Below are positions 26,293 to 35,076 of a DNA stretch of 64,000 nt, piece after piece. The DNA comes from Nitratireductor sp. XY-223 (GTDB lineage: Bacteria > Pseudomonadota > Alphaproteobacteria > Rhizobiales > Rhizobiaceae), in contig NZ_SPNT01000001.1 of the NCBI RefSeq assembly GCF_004959855.1, forward strand, positions 496,001-560,000, given 5' to 3'. The notes beneath the pieces are model-generated. The model did not search any database. It was not told the origin of the DNA and worked only from the letters and a program-made list of their open reading frames with translations. How positions within the stretch are numbered: position 1 is the first letter of the stretch; each line of letters opens with the position of its first letter. The position numbers were made by a program, and so were the translations under genes.

Positions 26293-29233
26293 GCTGACGT
26301 TCTCCTTCCGGATCGACGAAATGCGGTGATACGATCCGGACCTCGATGGTCCTGCCTCGCAGCGGATCGGCCGCCTGGATAATCTCGCCCATCCGCTCGT
26401 GGCCGCCGGCGATGAACCCAAGGCCGATCGAATGGCCGAGTTCCGGCGAATAGGCGACGGACGTCATCCAGCCCTCGTCATTTTCTGTTGATGCAGGCTT
26501 GCCGCGGCTGACGAAATGGGCGCCGGCCGACAGTTGATCGTTGCGCATGACGGGCGCAAAACCCACGAGGGAAAGGCCGTCTTCTCGATTAAGATTAGAA
26601 CGTTCCGACAATGTGTTGCCGATACAGTCTTTTTTCTTCGAAACCATGCGCCCGAGACCGAGGTCGCGCGCCGTTGTCTGGCCGCACAATTCGGCAGCCA
26701 CCGGATGGCCCTTTTCGATGCGCAGCACGCTGAGCGCCTCGGTGCCGTAGGGCACGACGCCGAATTCCTCGCCAACCTCCATCAATGCCCGGATCATCGC
26801 ATCACCGTAGCGCGCCGGCACTGCGATCTCGTAAGCCAGTTCGCCGGAGAAAGAGATACGGAACAGCCGCGCCGGCGTGCCGCCGAATACGCTGACCTCG
26901 CCGCAGCCCATGAAGGGGAAGGCCTCGCTGGAAATATCGAACTCAGGATCCACCGCCTTGCGCAGCAAGTCGCGCGAGCGCGGGCCGGCGACGGCGAATT
27001 GTGCCCATTGCTCGGTTGCGGAAATCAGGTGCACGTCAAGGCCCGGCCACAGGCATTGGCGGCAGAACTCCATATGGCGGAATACGCTGACCGCATTGGC
27101 GGTGGTCGTCGTCATGACGAAGTGGTTTTCGCCGAGGCGGGCGGTGGTGCCGTCATCCATGACGATGCCGTCCTCGCGCAGCATCAGACCGTATCGGACC
27201 TTGCCGACGGCAAGCTTGGCAAAACCGTTGGCATAGACCTTGTTGAGGAATTCGGCGGCGTCGCGCCCCTGGATGTCGATCTTGCCGAGCGTCGTCACGT
27301 CGCATATGCCGACGGACCCGCGCACTGCGGCGGCCTCGCGGTCGACGCTTTCGCGCCAGCGCGTCTCGCCCGATTGCGGAAACCATTGCGCGCGCAGCCA
27401 TTGACCGGCTTCAACGAAGACCGCGCCGCGCTCCTCGGCCCATTTGTGGCTTGTCGTCAGCCGGGTGGGGCGGAATTCCTTGCCGCGCGCACGGCCCGCG
27501 AAGGCGCCGATCGGCACCGGTGTGTAGGGCGGCCGGAAGATCGTCGTCCCGGTTTCCGGGATCGTCCGGCCGGTGCATTCGGCCATGACGGACAAACCCA
27601 GGAGATTGGCCGTCTTTCCCTGGTCGGTCGCCATGCCGAGCGTGGTGTAGCGCTTGAGATGCTCGACCGAGCGGAAGCCTTCCTGGTGCGCGAGTTTGAC
27701 GTCCTTGGCGGTCACATCGTTCTGAAGGTCGATCCAGGCGCGCGGACCGTCGTTCTTCACATGGAAGAATGCGCTCGCTTCAACAGCCTCGTCCTCGGCG
27801 GCGGGCGGCGTCTTCGCGACGGTACTGAAACCGAGTTCCCCGGCTGCCGCACTGGCCTGTTCGTGCCCCTCGCGCAGGGCTGCTGCCAGTGTCAGGGAAC
27901 CGTTCGCGGCACCTGCGACGCGCATGCCGTCGGGCAGGTCCGGGCCCGGTGCGAAACCGGCAATGTCGTCCCGCCACACCGGCCTTCCACGCTGATGGCA
28001 AGTCAGGTGCACGTTGGGGCTCCAGCCGCCGGAGACGGCGAGGCAGTCGCATTCGACCGTAGAACCGTTGGAAAGCGCAACGCCCTTGAGGCCGTGCCGG
28101 CCTTTCGTATCGACAACGCTGGTGCCCATGGAGACCGCAGCGCCTGCGGGCGCGGCAAGCGACGCGCGTTCGCGTGTGTCGACGATGGCGGCGATCTCGG
28201 CGCCTTGGGCCGCAAGGTCCGAGGCCGTACGCCAGCCGTCATCATTGTTGGTGAAGACGGCGACACGCCGGCCCGGCAGGGCCGCCCAGCGGTTGGCGTA
28301 GGCGCGCACGCTGCCGGCCAGCATGATGCCCGGCCGGTCGTTGTTGCCGAAGGCGATGGAACGCTCTGTGGCCCCGGCGCACAGGATCGCGCGCCTGGAA
28401 TAGATGCGCCACAGGACCTGCCGGGGTTTGCCGCCGCCGTCGGCCAGATGGTCCGTTTTTCGTTCAATGGCACCGTAGATGCCGTGGTCGTAGGCGCCGT
28501 ACACCGTGGTGCGCGGCATCAGCCGGACATTGTCCATCGAGGAGAGTTCCGCGACCGTCGCTTGCGCCCAGTCGGCGCCGCTGTCGCCGGAGATCTCCAG
28601 CGTCTCTGCGTTGAGCCGGCCGCCGAGGCGAAAGTCCTCGTCGGCGAGGATGACCCGAGCGCCGGAACGCGCCGCGGTCAGGGCAGCGGAAAGACCCGCC
28701 GGCCCGGCGCCGATGATGAGCAAGTCGCAGTGCAGGAAGCCCTTGTCGTAGGCGTCCGGGTCCTCCTGCATCGACAGCCGCCCGAGCCCGGCAGACGCGC
28801 GGATGATCGGCTCGTACAGTTTTTCCCAGAACGCCTTCGGCCACATGAAGGTCTTGTAGTAGAAACCGGCGGTCAGGAACGGCGACAGATAGTCGTTGAC
28901 CGCCAAGAGATCGTAGCGCAACGGGCCGCGATGGTTCTGGCTGTTTGCCGCGAGACCGTCAAACAGCTCGGTGACGGTGGCACGGGTATTCGGCTCGCGA
29001 TGGGCATCGCGGCGCAGTTCGACCAGGGCGTTCGGCTCCTCCGAGCCGGCTGAGAAGATGCCGCGCGGGCGGTGGTACTTGAACGATCTTCCGACAAGCC
29101 TGACCCCGTTGGCGATCAGCGCGGAGGCGAGCGTGTCGCCCGGGTGGCCTTCAAGGCGCGAGCCGTTAAAGGTGAAGCGGAGCGTCTTCGAACGGTCGAT
29201 GTGTCCGCCTTGCGTGCGATTGGACTGACTCAT
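26285..29233 (-). CDS. soxA: Sarcosine oxidase alpha subunit
   Basis: The 982-residue subunit has the standard heterotetrameric layout: an N-terminal Fer2_4-like domain without iron-sulfur cysteines (LRFTFNGSRLEG; SFKYHRPRGIFSAG), a dinucleotide-binding domain (LLIIGAGPAGLSAALTAAR, about 170-190) and a C-terminal GcvT/aminomethyltransferase module that binds tetrahydrofolate and takes the methyl carbon. The ATG overlaps the soxD stop as ATGA. With soxB it oxidises sarcosine to glycine, giving hydrogen peroxide and 5,10-methylene-THF. Confidence 0.96.
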   Translation of the reverse strand: MSQSNRTQGGHIDRSKTLRFTFNGSRLEGHPGDTLASALIANGVRLVGRSFKYHRPRGIFSAGSEEPNALVELRRDAHREPNTRATVTELFDGLAANSQNHRGPLRYDLLAVNDYLSPFLTAGFYYKTFMWPKAFWEKLYEPIIRASAGLGRLSMQEDPDAYDKGFLHCDLLIIGAGPAGLSAALTAARSGARVILADEDFRLGGRLNAETLEISGDSGADWAQATVAELSSMDNVRLMPRTTVYGAYDHGIYGAIERKTDHLADGGGKPRQVLWRIYSRRAILCAGATERSIAFGNNDRPGIMLAGSVRAYANRWAALPGRRVAVFTNNDDGWRTASDLAAQGAEIAAIVDTRERASLAAPAGAAVSMGTSVVDTKGRHGLKGVALSNGSTVECDCLAVSGGWSPNVHLTCHQRGRPVWRDDIAGFAPGPDLPDGMRVAGAANGSLTLAAALREGHEQASAAAGELGFSTVAKTPPAAEDEAVEASAFFHVKNDGPRAWIDLQNDVTAKDVKLAHQEGFRSVEHLKRYTTLGMATDQGKTANLLGLSVMAECTGRTIPETGTTIFRPPYTPVPIGAFAGRARGKEFRPTRLTTSHKWAEERGAVFVEAGQWLRAQWFPQSGETRWRESVDREAAAVRGSVGICDVTTLGKIDIQGRDAAEFLNKVYANGFAKLAVGKVRYGLMLREDGIVMDDGTTARLGENHFVMTTTTANAVSVFRHMEFCRQCLWPGLDVHLISATEQWAQFAVAGPRSRDLLRKAVDPEFDISSEAFPFMGCGEVSVFGGTPARLFRISFSGELAYEIAVPARYGDAMIRALMEVGEEFGVVPYGTEALSVLRIEKGHPVAAELCGQTTARDLGLGRMVSKKKDCIGNTLSERSNLNREDGLSLVGFAPVMRNDQLSAGAHFVSRGKPASTENDEGWMTSVAYSPELGHSIGLGFIAGGHERMGEIIQAADPLRGRTIEVRIVSPHFVDPEGERQRA

Positions 29234-29517
29234 CGGCCGCGTCCTCTTTGCATGGCAACGTCCCTTGCCAGTTCAACGCCGGTTATCTCGTGGGTCAGCG
29301 TGTTGCGCGTGACGACCAGCCAGGACCGGTCGCCCTGTTCGTGGAACCACAGTTCCCGGTGTTCGCCCGCAGGGTTGTCGCGCAGATAGAGATAATCGTG
29401 GAACTGCTGCTGCGCGTCCTCGGCCTGCCAGTCCGGCCGATCGATGAGCGACGCGTCGCCGAGATAGGTGAATTCGGATGCATCGCGCGGGCCTAGGAGA
29501 GGGTGGTTGATGATCAT
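29230..29517 (-). CDS. soxD: Sarcosine oxidase delta subunit, variant without zinc cysteines
   Basis: The 95-residue protein aligns by context and pattern with SoxD (GPRDASEF near residue 9; NPAGEHRELWFHEQGDR; SWLVVTRNTLTHEI). Classical SoxD binds zinc through a CPxCG motif and a later H-x3-C. Here the first motif reads HPLLG and the later one reads HEQGD, so three cysteine ligands are missing and only the histidine remains. The start at 29517 has GAGGACGCGCCC upstream; an earlier frame to 29568 overlaps soxB. It may still be structural. Confidence 0.88.
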   Translation of the reverse strand: MIINHPLLGPRDASEFTYLGDASLIDRPDWQAEDAQQQFHDYLYLRDNPAGEHRELWFHEQGDRSWLVVTRNTLTHEITGVELARDVAMQRGRGR

Positions 29518-29527
29518 GGGCGCGTCC

Positions 29528-30778
29528 TCAGTGAAGGTTCGGCTGGGCGCCGACGCCCTTTTCGTCAATCATGCCGCCGCTGATGAAGCGGTCGAGGCGG
29601 TACTCCGTGGCGGTCGGATGCGGTTCGTCCTTGGCCAGGAGGTGCGCGTAGCAGAAGCCCGATGCCGGCGTTGCCTTGAAGCCGCCGTAGCACCAGCCGC
29701 CGTTGAAATAGAGTCCTGCGATATGGGTGCGGTCGATAAAGGGCGATCCGTCCATGGACATGTCCATGACACCGCCCCATGCCCGCAACAGGCGGGCGCG
29801 GCCGATCATCGGCATAATGGCCATTCCGCCCTCGCAGACATCCTCGACCACCGGCAGATTGCCGCGCTGGGCATAGGTGTTGTAGCCGTCGATGTCGCCG
29901 CCGAAGACAAGGCCGCCCTTGTCGGATTGGGATACGTAAAAATGTCCGGCACCGAAGGTGATCACGCCGGGAATGACCGGTTTGAGGCCCTCGGACACGA
30001 AGGCCTGAAGCACATGGCTTTCTATCGGCAGGCGCATGCCGGCCTTGGCCATGACGCGGCCGGATGAACCTGCGACGCAAACGGCGGTCTTTTTTGCCTC
30101 GATCGTGCCACGCGTGGTCTCAACGCCGCTGCAGACGCCGTCTTCGATCAGGAAGCCGGTGACCTCGCAATTCTGGATGATGTCGACGCCGCGAATGTCG
30201 GCGCCCCGCGCGTATCCCCAGGCCACGGCGTCGTGGCGAACGGTGCCACCCCGCGGCTGCCACAATCCGCCCTTGATCGGAAAGCGCGCATTGTCGAAAT
30301 CGAGGAACGGACACTGCTTTTCGAGGCCGGCGCGGTCGAGCAGGACTGCGTCGGCGCCGGCCATGATCATGGCGTTGCCGCGCCGCGCAAAGGCGTCGCG
30401 CTGCGGGTCCGAGTGGTAGAGGTTGATTATGCCGCGCTGGGAGACCATGGCATTGTAGTTGAAATCCTGTTCCAGATCCTCCCAGAGTTTCATGGAGAGC
30501 TCGTAGAACGGTTCGTTGCCGGGCAGCATGTAGTTGGAGCGGATGATCGTCGTGTTGCGGCCGACATTACCGGATCCGAGCCAGCCTTTTTCCAGCACCG
30601 CGATGTTTGTCAGACCGAATTCACGGGCGAGATAATAGGCTGTGGACAATCCGTGGCCGCCGCCGCCGACAATGATGATGTCGTAGGAACTCTTGGGTTC
30701 CGGCTCGCGCCAGACGGGCTGCCAGCCGCGATTGCCTGTCAGCCCCTCCCACAACACCTTGAACCCGGAATATCGCAT
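29528..30778 (-). CDS. soxB: Sarcosine oxidase beta subunit
   Basis: The 416-residue catalytic subunit has a DAO-type FAD domain (IIIVGGGGHGLSTAYYLA, about 34-51) and GNVGRNTTIIRSNY, typical of heterotetrameric sarcosine oxidase. His182 in TVRHDAVAWGYA corresponds to the covalent FMN site. It is the first gene of the soxBDAG-fhs operon, with an 87-base divergent region to the GbdR-type regulator. It works in the cytoplasm on sarcosine, which arises from glycine betaine, creatinine or glyphosate-type degradation. Confidence 0.96.
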   Translation of the reverse strand: MRYSGFKVLWEGLTGNRGWQPVWREPEPKSSYDIIIVGGGGHGLSTAYYLAREFGLTNIAVLEKGWLGSGNVGRNTTIIRSNYMLPGNEPFYELSMKLWEDLEQDFNYNAMVSQRGIINLYHSDPQRDAFARRGNAMIMAGADAVLLDRAGLEKQCPFLDFDNARFPIKGGLWQPRGGTVRHDAVAWGYARGADIRGVDIIQNCEVTGFLIEDGVCSGVETTRGTIEAKKTAVCVAGSSGRVMAKAGMRLPIESHVLQAFVSEGLKPVIPGVITFGAGHFYVSQSDKGGLVFGGDIDGYNTYAQRGNLPVVEDVCEGGMAIMPMIGRARLLRAWGGVMDMSMDGSPFIDRTHIAGLYFNGGWCYGGFKATPASGFCYAHLLAKDEPHPTATEYRLDRFISGGMIDEKGVGAQPNLH

Positions 30779-30865
30779 ACGGTTGTTTCCTCCCCCGTCG
30801 CCGGGCGTATGATCGAGCGGGGCAAAGCAATTGACTTTCTGGAATTAGTCGTATTTTTTCGAAAA

Positions 30866-31846
30866 ATGGACATATCCACGACCCGAAACAAGCCGTTCCG
30901 TGTCGGCTTCCTGTTGATCGACGGTTTTGCGCTGATGTCCTATTCAGCCGCGGTCGAGCCGTTGCGGGCGGCCAATCTGCTGGCCGACAGGGAACTCTAC
31001 GCGGTCGAGCATCTGCCGGTGGTCGGCGGCCAATCGGTCGCCTCCAGCGGCGCCATCGTCAAGGCGACCGCGCATCTCGGAGAGCGCGTCGATTTCGATC
31101 TGCTGCTGGTTGTGGCCGGCGGCGATCCGATGCGTTTTTTCGAGCCGCGCGTTTTCCAGTGGCTACGCCACCTTTCGCGTCGCGGCGTGCTGATCGGCGG
31201 CGTTTCAGGCGGACCGGTCATCCTGGCGCGCGCCGGCATCATGGACGGGCGGCGCATGACGGTTCACTGGGAGCATGCCCCGGCGCTGGCGGAATTCGAG
31301 CCGTCTCTCCTGCTGGAGCGCAACATCTATGTCATCGACCGCGACCGCCTGACCTGCGCGGGAGCGACGGCGGCGCTCGACATGATGCACGCGCTGATTA
31401 CCGCCCATCACGGCGCGGACTTCGCGACCCGGGTCAGCGACTGGTTCGTGCACACCGAAATCAGACCCGCGGGATGGCCGCAGCGGGCAGGCCCGGTTCA
31501 GCGCTACGGCACCTCAAGCCCGCTTGTGTTGCAGGCGATCGAGCTCATGGAAAACCACATGGCCGACCCCCTTGCTCTCGATCAGATCGCGCAACTGGTG
31601 GGCCTCAGCGCACGGCAGCTCAACCGTCTCTTCCGTTCACAGCTCGGACGCAGCACGATGGGGTTTTACCGGGACCTGCGGCTGGACATGGCGGACAACC
31701 TTCTAAGGCAGTCGGCCCTCGGCGTTACCGAGATCGCACTGGCGTCCGGCTTTGCGAATTCGGCGCATTTTTCCGATAGCTACCGCCGGCGATTTGGCCG
31801 TGCCCCCTCCGCCGGGCGGAGGCCGGAGGGGAGCCGGGCGCTCTAG
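30866..31846 (+). CDS. GbdR/GlxA-type AraC-family regulator
   Basis: The 326-residue protein pairs an N-terminal DJ-1/PfpI-like amidase fold without obvious enzymatic purpose (FRVGFLLIDGFALMSYSAAVEPLRAAN; GVSGGPVILARAGIM) with a C-terminal AraC HTH pair (DQIAQLVGLSARQLNRLFR; TEIALASGFANSAHFSDSYRRRFG). This is the GbdR layout, the glycine-betaine/dimethylglycine activator of sarcosine genes. It is divergent from soxB. The ATG 30866 lacks a clear ribosome site and an in-frame ATG at 30809 is possible. Its stop shares CTAG with the convergent SDR gene. Confidence 0.88.
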   Translation: MDISTTRNKPFRVGFLLIDGFALMSYSAAVEPLRAANLLADRELYAVEHLPVVGGQSVASSGAIVKATAHLGERVDFDLLLVVAGGDPMRFFEPRVFQWLRHLSRRGVLIGGVSGGPVILARAGIMDGRRMTVHWEHAPALAEFEPSLLLERNIYVIDRDRLTCAGATAALDMMHALITAHHGADFATRVSDWFVHTEIRPAGWPQRAGPVQRYGTSSPLVLQAIELMENHMADPLALDQIAQLVGLSARQLNRLFRSQLGRSTMGFYRDLRLDMADNLLRQSALGVTEIALASGFANSAHFSDSYRRRFGRAPSAGRRPEGSRAL

Positions 31847-32589
31847 CCCCTGCCGACATAGGGCATGGCGGTCGCCATCACCGTCATGAACTGAACATTC
31901 GCATCGAGCGGCAACTCCGCCATGTGCAGGACCGAGGAAGCGACGTTATCGACATCCATCGTCGCTTCCGGACGGACGGAGCCGTCCGCCTGTGGAACGC
32001 CCTTTGTCATCGGCTGTGCCATCTCGGTCAGCGCATTACCGATATCGATCTGCCCACAGGCGATGTTGAACGGCCGGCCGTCCAGGGACAGCGTGCGTGT
32101 GAGGCCGGTGATGGCGTGTTTGGTCGCCGTGTAGGGCACCGAGCCCGGTCGCGGCACGTAGGCCGATACGGACCCGTTGTTGATGATGCGTCCGCCTTGA
32201 GGCGACTGCTGGCGCATGATCCGGAACGCCTGCCGCGCGCACAGAAATGCGCCGGTCAGATTGACGTCGACCGTCTCGAGCCAGTCCTCGACCGGAATCT
32301 CGTCGATCGGGCGGCCAGGTTTGGCGATGCCGGCATTATTGAACAGCACATCGATCCTGCCCCATTTGTCGAAGGCCCTTTGGAATATGTCCTCGACCTG
32401 CTGCGGGTCGGTCACATCGCCGGGCAGGGGCAGTGCGTCCGCGTGCCCGTCCGCGACGTCCTTCAGCGGAGCGATCCGCCGGCCGACCAGCCCGACGCGG
32501 TAGCCGTTGCGGATGAAGGTTTCGGCGCAGCTCTTGCCGATTCCCGAGCCGGCACCGGTGATGATGATCGACCTTTTTGCTTCGCTCAT
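31843..32589 (-). CDS. SDR-family oxidoreductase
   Basis: The 248-residue short-chain dehydrogenase has the cofactor motif TGAGSGIGKS (about 11-20), NNAG mid-sequence, and a catalytic Ser...YTATK motif near residues 155-159. It probably reduces or oxidises a keto/hydroxy small molecule with NAD(P)H. It follows narR on the same strand with an 80-base gap and may be co-transcribed. No pathway link to nitrate respiration or sarcosine is evident. Confidence 0.92.
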   Translation of the reverse strand: MSEAKRSIIITGAGSGIGKSCAETFIRNGYRVGLVGRRIAPLKDVADGHADALPLPGDVTDPQQVEDIFQRAFDKWGRIDVLFNNAGIAKPGRPIDEIPVEDWLETVDVNLTGAFLCARQAFRIMRQQSPQGGRIINNGSVSAYVPRPGSVPYTATKHAITGLTRTLSLDGRPFNIACGQIDIGNALTEMAQPMTKGVPQADGSVRPEATMDVDNVASSVLHMAELPLDANVQFMTVMATAMPYVGRG

Positions 32590-32669
32590 TGCGGGCGTTT
32601 CCTTTCGATTCCAGGTTTGCCGTCGCGCGGCGTCATTGATGGTTTCGCCTGCCGGCCGAAATCAGCACG

Positions 32670-33368
32670 TCACGTATTTCGGTCATCGATGAGCGGGTTG
32701 GGCTTTGCCAGGGTCGCCAGGGCTTCGACGTCGTCGAGGCTGATCCTGTTGCCGTCGACGACGACACCGTAAGGTTTGAGCGTATTGAATGCCCGCGAGA
32801 GGTTCTCCGGCGTCATGCCGAGCAGCGAGGCAAGGGTGCGCTTGTCGTGCGGAAGCTCGAGCATGCCGCTCTCGCCCTGGTCGACGTGATAGCGCAGGAG
32901 ACGGTTCGCCAGCCGCTCGACCGCGGTCCGCAGCTTCAAGTCCTTGTGCTCCTTGACGACCGTCCTGTAGCAGCTCGCCAGCTCCACCACGATGGCGCGG
33001 GCGAAGGCCTCGTCGCGCTGGAAGACCTCGCGGATATTCTCCGACGGCACCATCAGCACCTTCGAACGCCGGCACGTGCGCGCCGACATCAGGTAGACGG
33101 CGTCCTTGAGCACCGCCGCCAGTATGAACGTGCCGACGGGATGGACCATGCCCATGGTCGATTCACGCCCGTTCGTGCGCGCGAACAGCTCCACGCAGCC
33201 CTCGATGACGACATAGAGGAAATCCGCCGGATCGCCTTCCGCAATCAGTTCGAGCTGCGACGGAAAGGTCTGCAGATAGGCCGCCTGCATCAGCGTGTCG
33301 AAATTCGAGTCGCCCATGCTCTTGAAGAGTTCCAGCGAGCGGACCTGCGGCAGGTCGGATGAACGCAC
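32670..33368 (-). CDS. narR: Crp/Fnr-family regulator of nitrate respiration (NarR-like)
   Basis: The 232-residue protein has a cyclic-nucleotide-binding-type sensor domain and a C-terminal Crp HTH (KRTLASLLGMTPENLSRAFNTL). The N-terminal cysteine cluster of Fnr is missing, so it is not an oxygen-sensing [4Fe-4S] type. That fits Paracoccus NarR, which activates narK and narGHJI in response to nitrate/nitrite and sits divergent to narK as here. I use GTG 33368 with AAGGA upstream; a longer frame to 33878 runs into narK and is rejected. The name rests on context and missing cysteines. Confidence 0.75.
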   Translation of the reverse strand: MRSSDLPQVRSLELFKSMGDSNFDTLMQAAYLQTFPSQLELIAEGDPADFLYVVIEGCVELFARTNGRESTMGMVHPVGTFILAAVLKDAVYLMSARTCRRSKVLMVPSENIREVFQRDEAFARAIVVELASCYRTVVKEHKDLKLRTAVERLANRLLRYHVDQGESGMLELPHDKRTLASLLGMTPENLSRAFNTLKPYGVVVDGNRISLDDVEALATLAKPNPLIDDRNT

Positions 33369-33378
33369 GAAATGATCC

Positions 33379-33392
33379 TTAATATTTATCAA
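33379..33392. promoter_or_regulatory. Fnr/Nnr-like box near the narR start
   Basis: TTAAT-ATTT-ATCAA fits the Fnr dyad (TTGAT-N4-ATCAA) with one mismatch. On the narR strand it ends just upstream of and touches the ribosome site (AAGGA), so a bound protein could repress narR. Alternatively it is chance AT-rich sequence. Confidence 0.35.
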
Positions 33393-33515
33393 GAGTTCGA
33401 TTGACGTAATTAGCAGTCTGTCTCGGTAACCGCAATCGGCTTCATTGACCTGTTTTTTCGGCCGGCTTGCCGCCTGCACCCACCGTTCTTGTTTCTTCGG
33501 CCGGCGTTCAAGGCG

Positions 33516-33529
33516 TTGACTTAGATCAA
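33516..33529 (+). promoter_or_regulatory. Fnr/NarR-type box upstream of narK1
   Basis: TTGAC-TTAG-ATCAA matches the Fnr/Nnr dyad at nine of ten positions and lies 68 bases before the narK1 ATG. This placement suits activation of narK-narGHJI by an Fnr-class protein. Upstream in the same 229-base gap, the 10-mer TTCGGCCGGC occurs twice (33457-33466 and 33496-33505). I see no gene in the gap. Confidence 0.65.
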
Positions 33530-33597
33530 TTCCAGAAAGCCATGGCGGCGGGATTTTGGTGCCATAACCATCAGGAACGGGTCTTCCGCTCCGCATC

Positions 33598-34977
33598 ATG
33601 GGGGTCGATTCCATGCATTCGCTGCACGATGTCAGCCGCTCGGAACAGTACAGGGCACTGGGGCTGAGCACATTCGCATTCACCGTTTGCTTCGCCGTAT
33701 GGACCATCTTTTCCATCATCGGCGTCAAAATCAAAGGCGAACTGGGCCTGTCGGACACGCAGTTCGGCCTGCTGGTCGCGACGCCTGTCCTGACCGGTTC
33801 CGTCAGCCGCATTTTCCTGGGCGTTTGGACCGAGCAGTTCGGCGGACGCATCATGTTTCCACTGCAGATGCTGATCACGGCGGTTTGCGTTTGGCTGCTG
33901 ACTTCGGTCCGCAGTTATGAAGTCTTCCTCCTTGCGGCACTGGGGCTGGGACTTGCCGGCGGATCCTTCATCGTCGGCGTCGCCTATGTCTCGCAGTGGT
34001 TCGAGAAGGAACGGCAGGGCACCGCGCTCGGCATCTTTGGCGCCGGCAATGTCGGAGCGGCAGTGACCAACTTTGCCGCGCCCTTCCTGGTCGTGGCACT
34101 CGGCTGGGAGGGAACCGCCCGGGTCTACGCCATTGTGTTGGCGATTACCGCGGTGCTCTTCTACATCCTTGCCAAGGACGATCCGGCGCAGGCGGAGCGC
34201 AAGCGCACCGGCGCCAAGGCGGTATCGGCTGCCGAACAGCTGGCGCCGCTGAAAAACATCCAGGTCTGGCGTTTCGCCACCTACTATTTCTTCGTGTTCG
34301 GCGCCTTCGTCGCGCTCGCCTCCTTCCTGCCGCGCTACTATGTCGGGGCCTACGGGCTGGAGCTGACGACGGCCGGCGTGTTCGCCGGGCTCTACTCGCT
34401 TCCCGGATCCGTCTTCCGTGCGCTCGGCGGATGGATGTCGGACAAGTGGGGCGCGCGCTTCGTCATGTACCTGACTTTCTTCGTGTCGCTCGCCTGCCTT
34501 TTCGTCATGAGCTACCCGCAGACTTCCTATACGGTCCAGGGCATCGCGGGCGAGATCAGCTTCGACTTCGGCGTCGGCATCACCTTCTTCGTGATCCTCA
34601 CCGTCATCCTCGGTTTCGTCATGAGCCTTGGCAAGGCGGCGGTCTACAAGCACATCCCGGTCTACTATCCGCACCATGTCGGCGCTGTCGGCGGCCTGGT
34701 CGGCATGATCGGCGGCCTCGGCGGTTTCTTCCTGCCGATCGCCTTCGGCATCCTGCTTGATTTCACCGGCGTGTGGACCGCGCCTTACATGCTCATGTTC
34801 GTGCTCGTCGCCGTATCGACCGTCTGGATGCATGTCGCCATCCGGCGGATGGAAAAACGCCGTCACCCGGCTCTCGGTGCCGAGAAGTACCTGTCCGACG
34901 TGCCGGACCGGCCGCTCGAGGCGCCGCAGGCGGAAGGTGTCGAACCACCCAAGGACAGGGCCGCGTCCACGGCCTGA
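33598..34977 (+). CDS. narK1: Nitrate/nitrite transporter, NarK1-type MFS protein
   Basis: The 459-residue protein has twelve hydrophobic segments and the nitrate-porter signatures in helices 5 and 11 (GLAGGSFIVGVAYVSQWF; GAVGGLVGMIGGLGGFFLP). NarK1-type carriers are thought to import nitrate with protons. A second ATG at 33613 is a possible start. A hairpin separates it from the second narK gene. In Paracoccus the two NarK domains are fused into one protein; here they are two genes. Confidence 0.88.
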   Translation: MGVDSMHSLHDVSRSEQYRALGLSTFAFTVCFAVWTIFSIIGVKIKGELGLSDTQFGLLVATPVLTGSVSRIFLGVWTEQFGGRIMFPLQMLITAVCVWLLTSVRSYEVFLLAALGLGLAGGSFIVGVAYVSQWFEKERQGTALGIFGAGNVGAAVTNFAAPFLVVALGWEGTARVYAIVLAITAVLFYILAKDDPAQAERKRTGAKAVSAAEQLAPLKNIQVWRFATYYFFVFGAFVALASFLPRYYVGAYGLELTTAGVFAGLYSLPGSVFRALGGWMSDKWGARFVMYLTFFVSLACLFVMSYPQTSYTVQGIAGEISFDFGVGITFFVILTVILGFVMSLGKAAVYKHIPVYYPHHVGAVGGLVGMIGGLGGFFLPIAFGILLDFTGVWTAPYMLMFVLVAVSTVWMHVAIRRMEKRRHPALGAEKYLSDVPDRPLEAPQAEGVEPPKDRAASTA

Positions 34978-34986
34978 TCATCAAGG

Positions 34987-35008
34987 GGGAGGGCGGTCGC
35001 GCCCTCCC
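34987..35008 (+). other. Intercistronic hairpin between narK1 and narK2
   Basis: A perfect 9-bp stem (GGGAGGGCG / CGCCCTCCC, loop GTCG) follows the narK1 stop by nine bases. No T-run follows, so it is a candidate processing or attenuating hairpin. Confidence 0.45.
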
Positions 35009-35076
35009 TGCAAGACCCGCGTGGCGGGACGGAAGAACAATCGGGCGCGCGGCGCCAGCGTCTTAAGGAGAGCGAC

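Noticed and set aside
26516-29053. Open frame of about 845 codons antisense to soxA
   Set aside because: Mirror frame of a strongly conserved gene; Arg/Gly/Ala-rich product without domains.
33457-33505. Direct repeat TTCGGCCGGC twice upstream of narK1 as a regulatory site
   Set aside because: GC-rich 10-mers recur by chance here, spacing of 39 bases is not a whole number of helical turns, and no known regulator motif matches.
33369-33878. N-terminal extension of narR into narK1
   Set aside because: Extra 170 residues have no Crp/Fnr match and would overlap narK1 antisense; GTG 33368 has a ribosome site.
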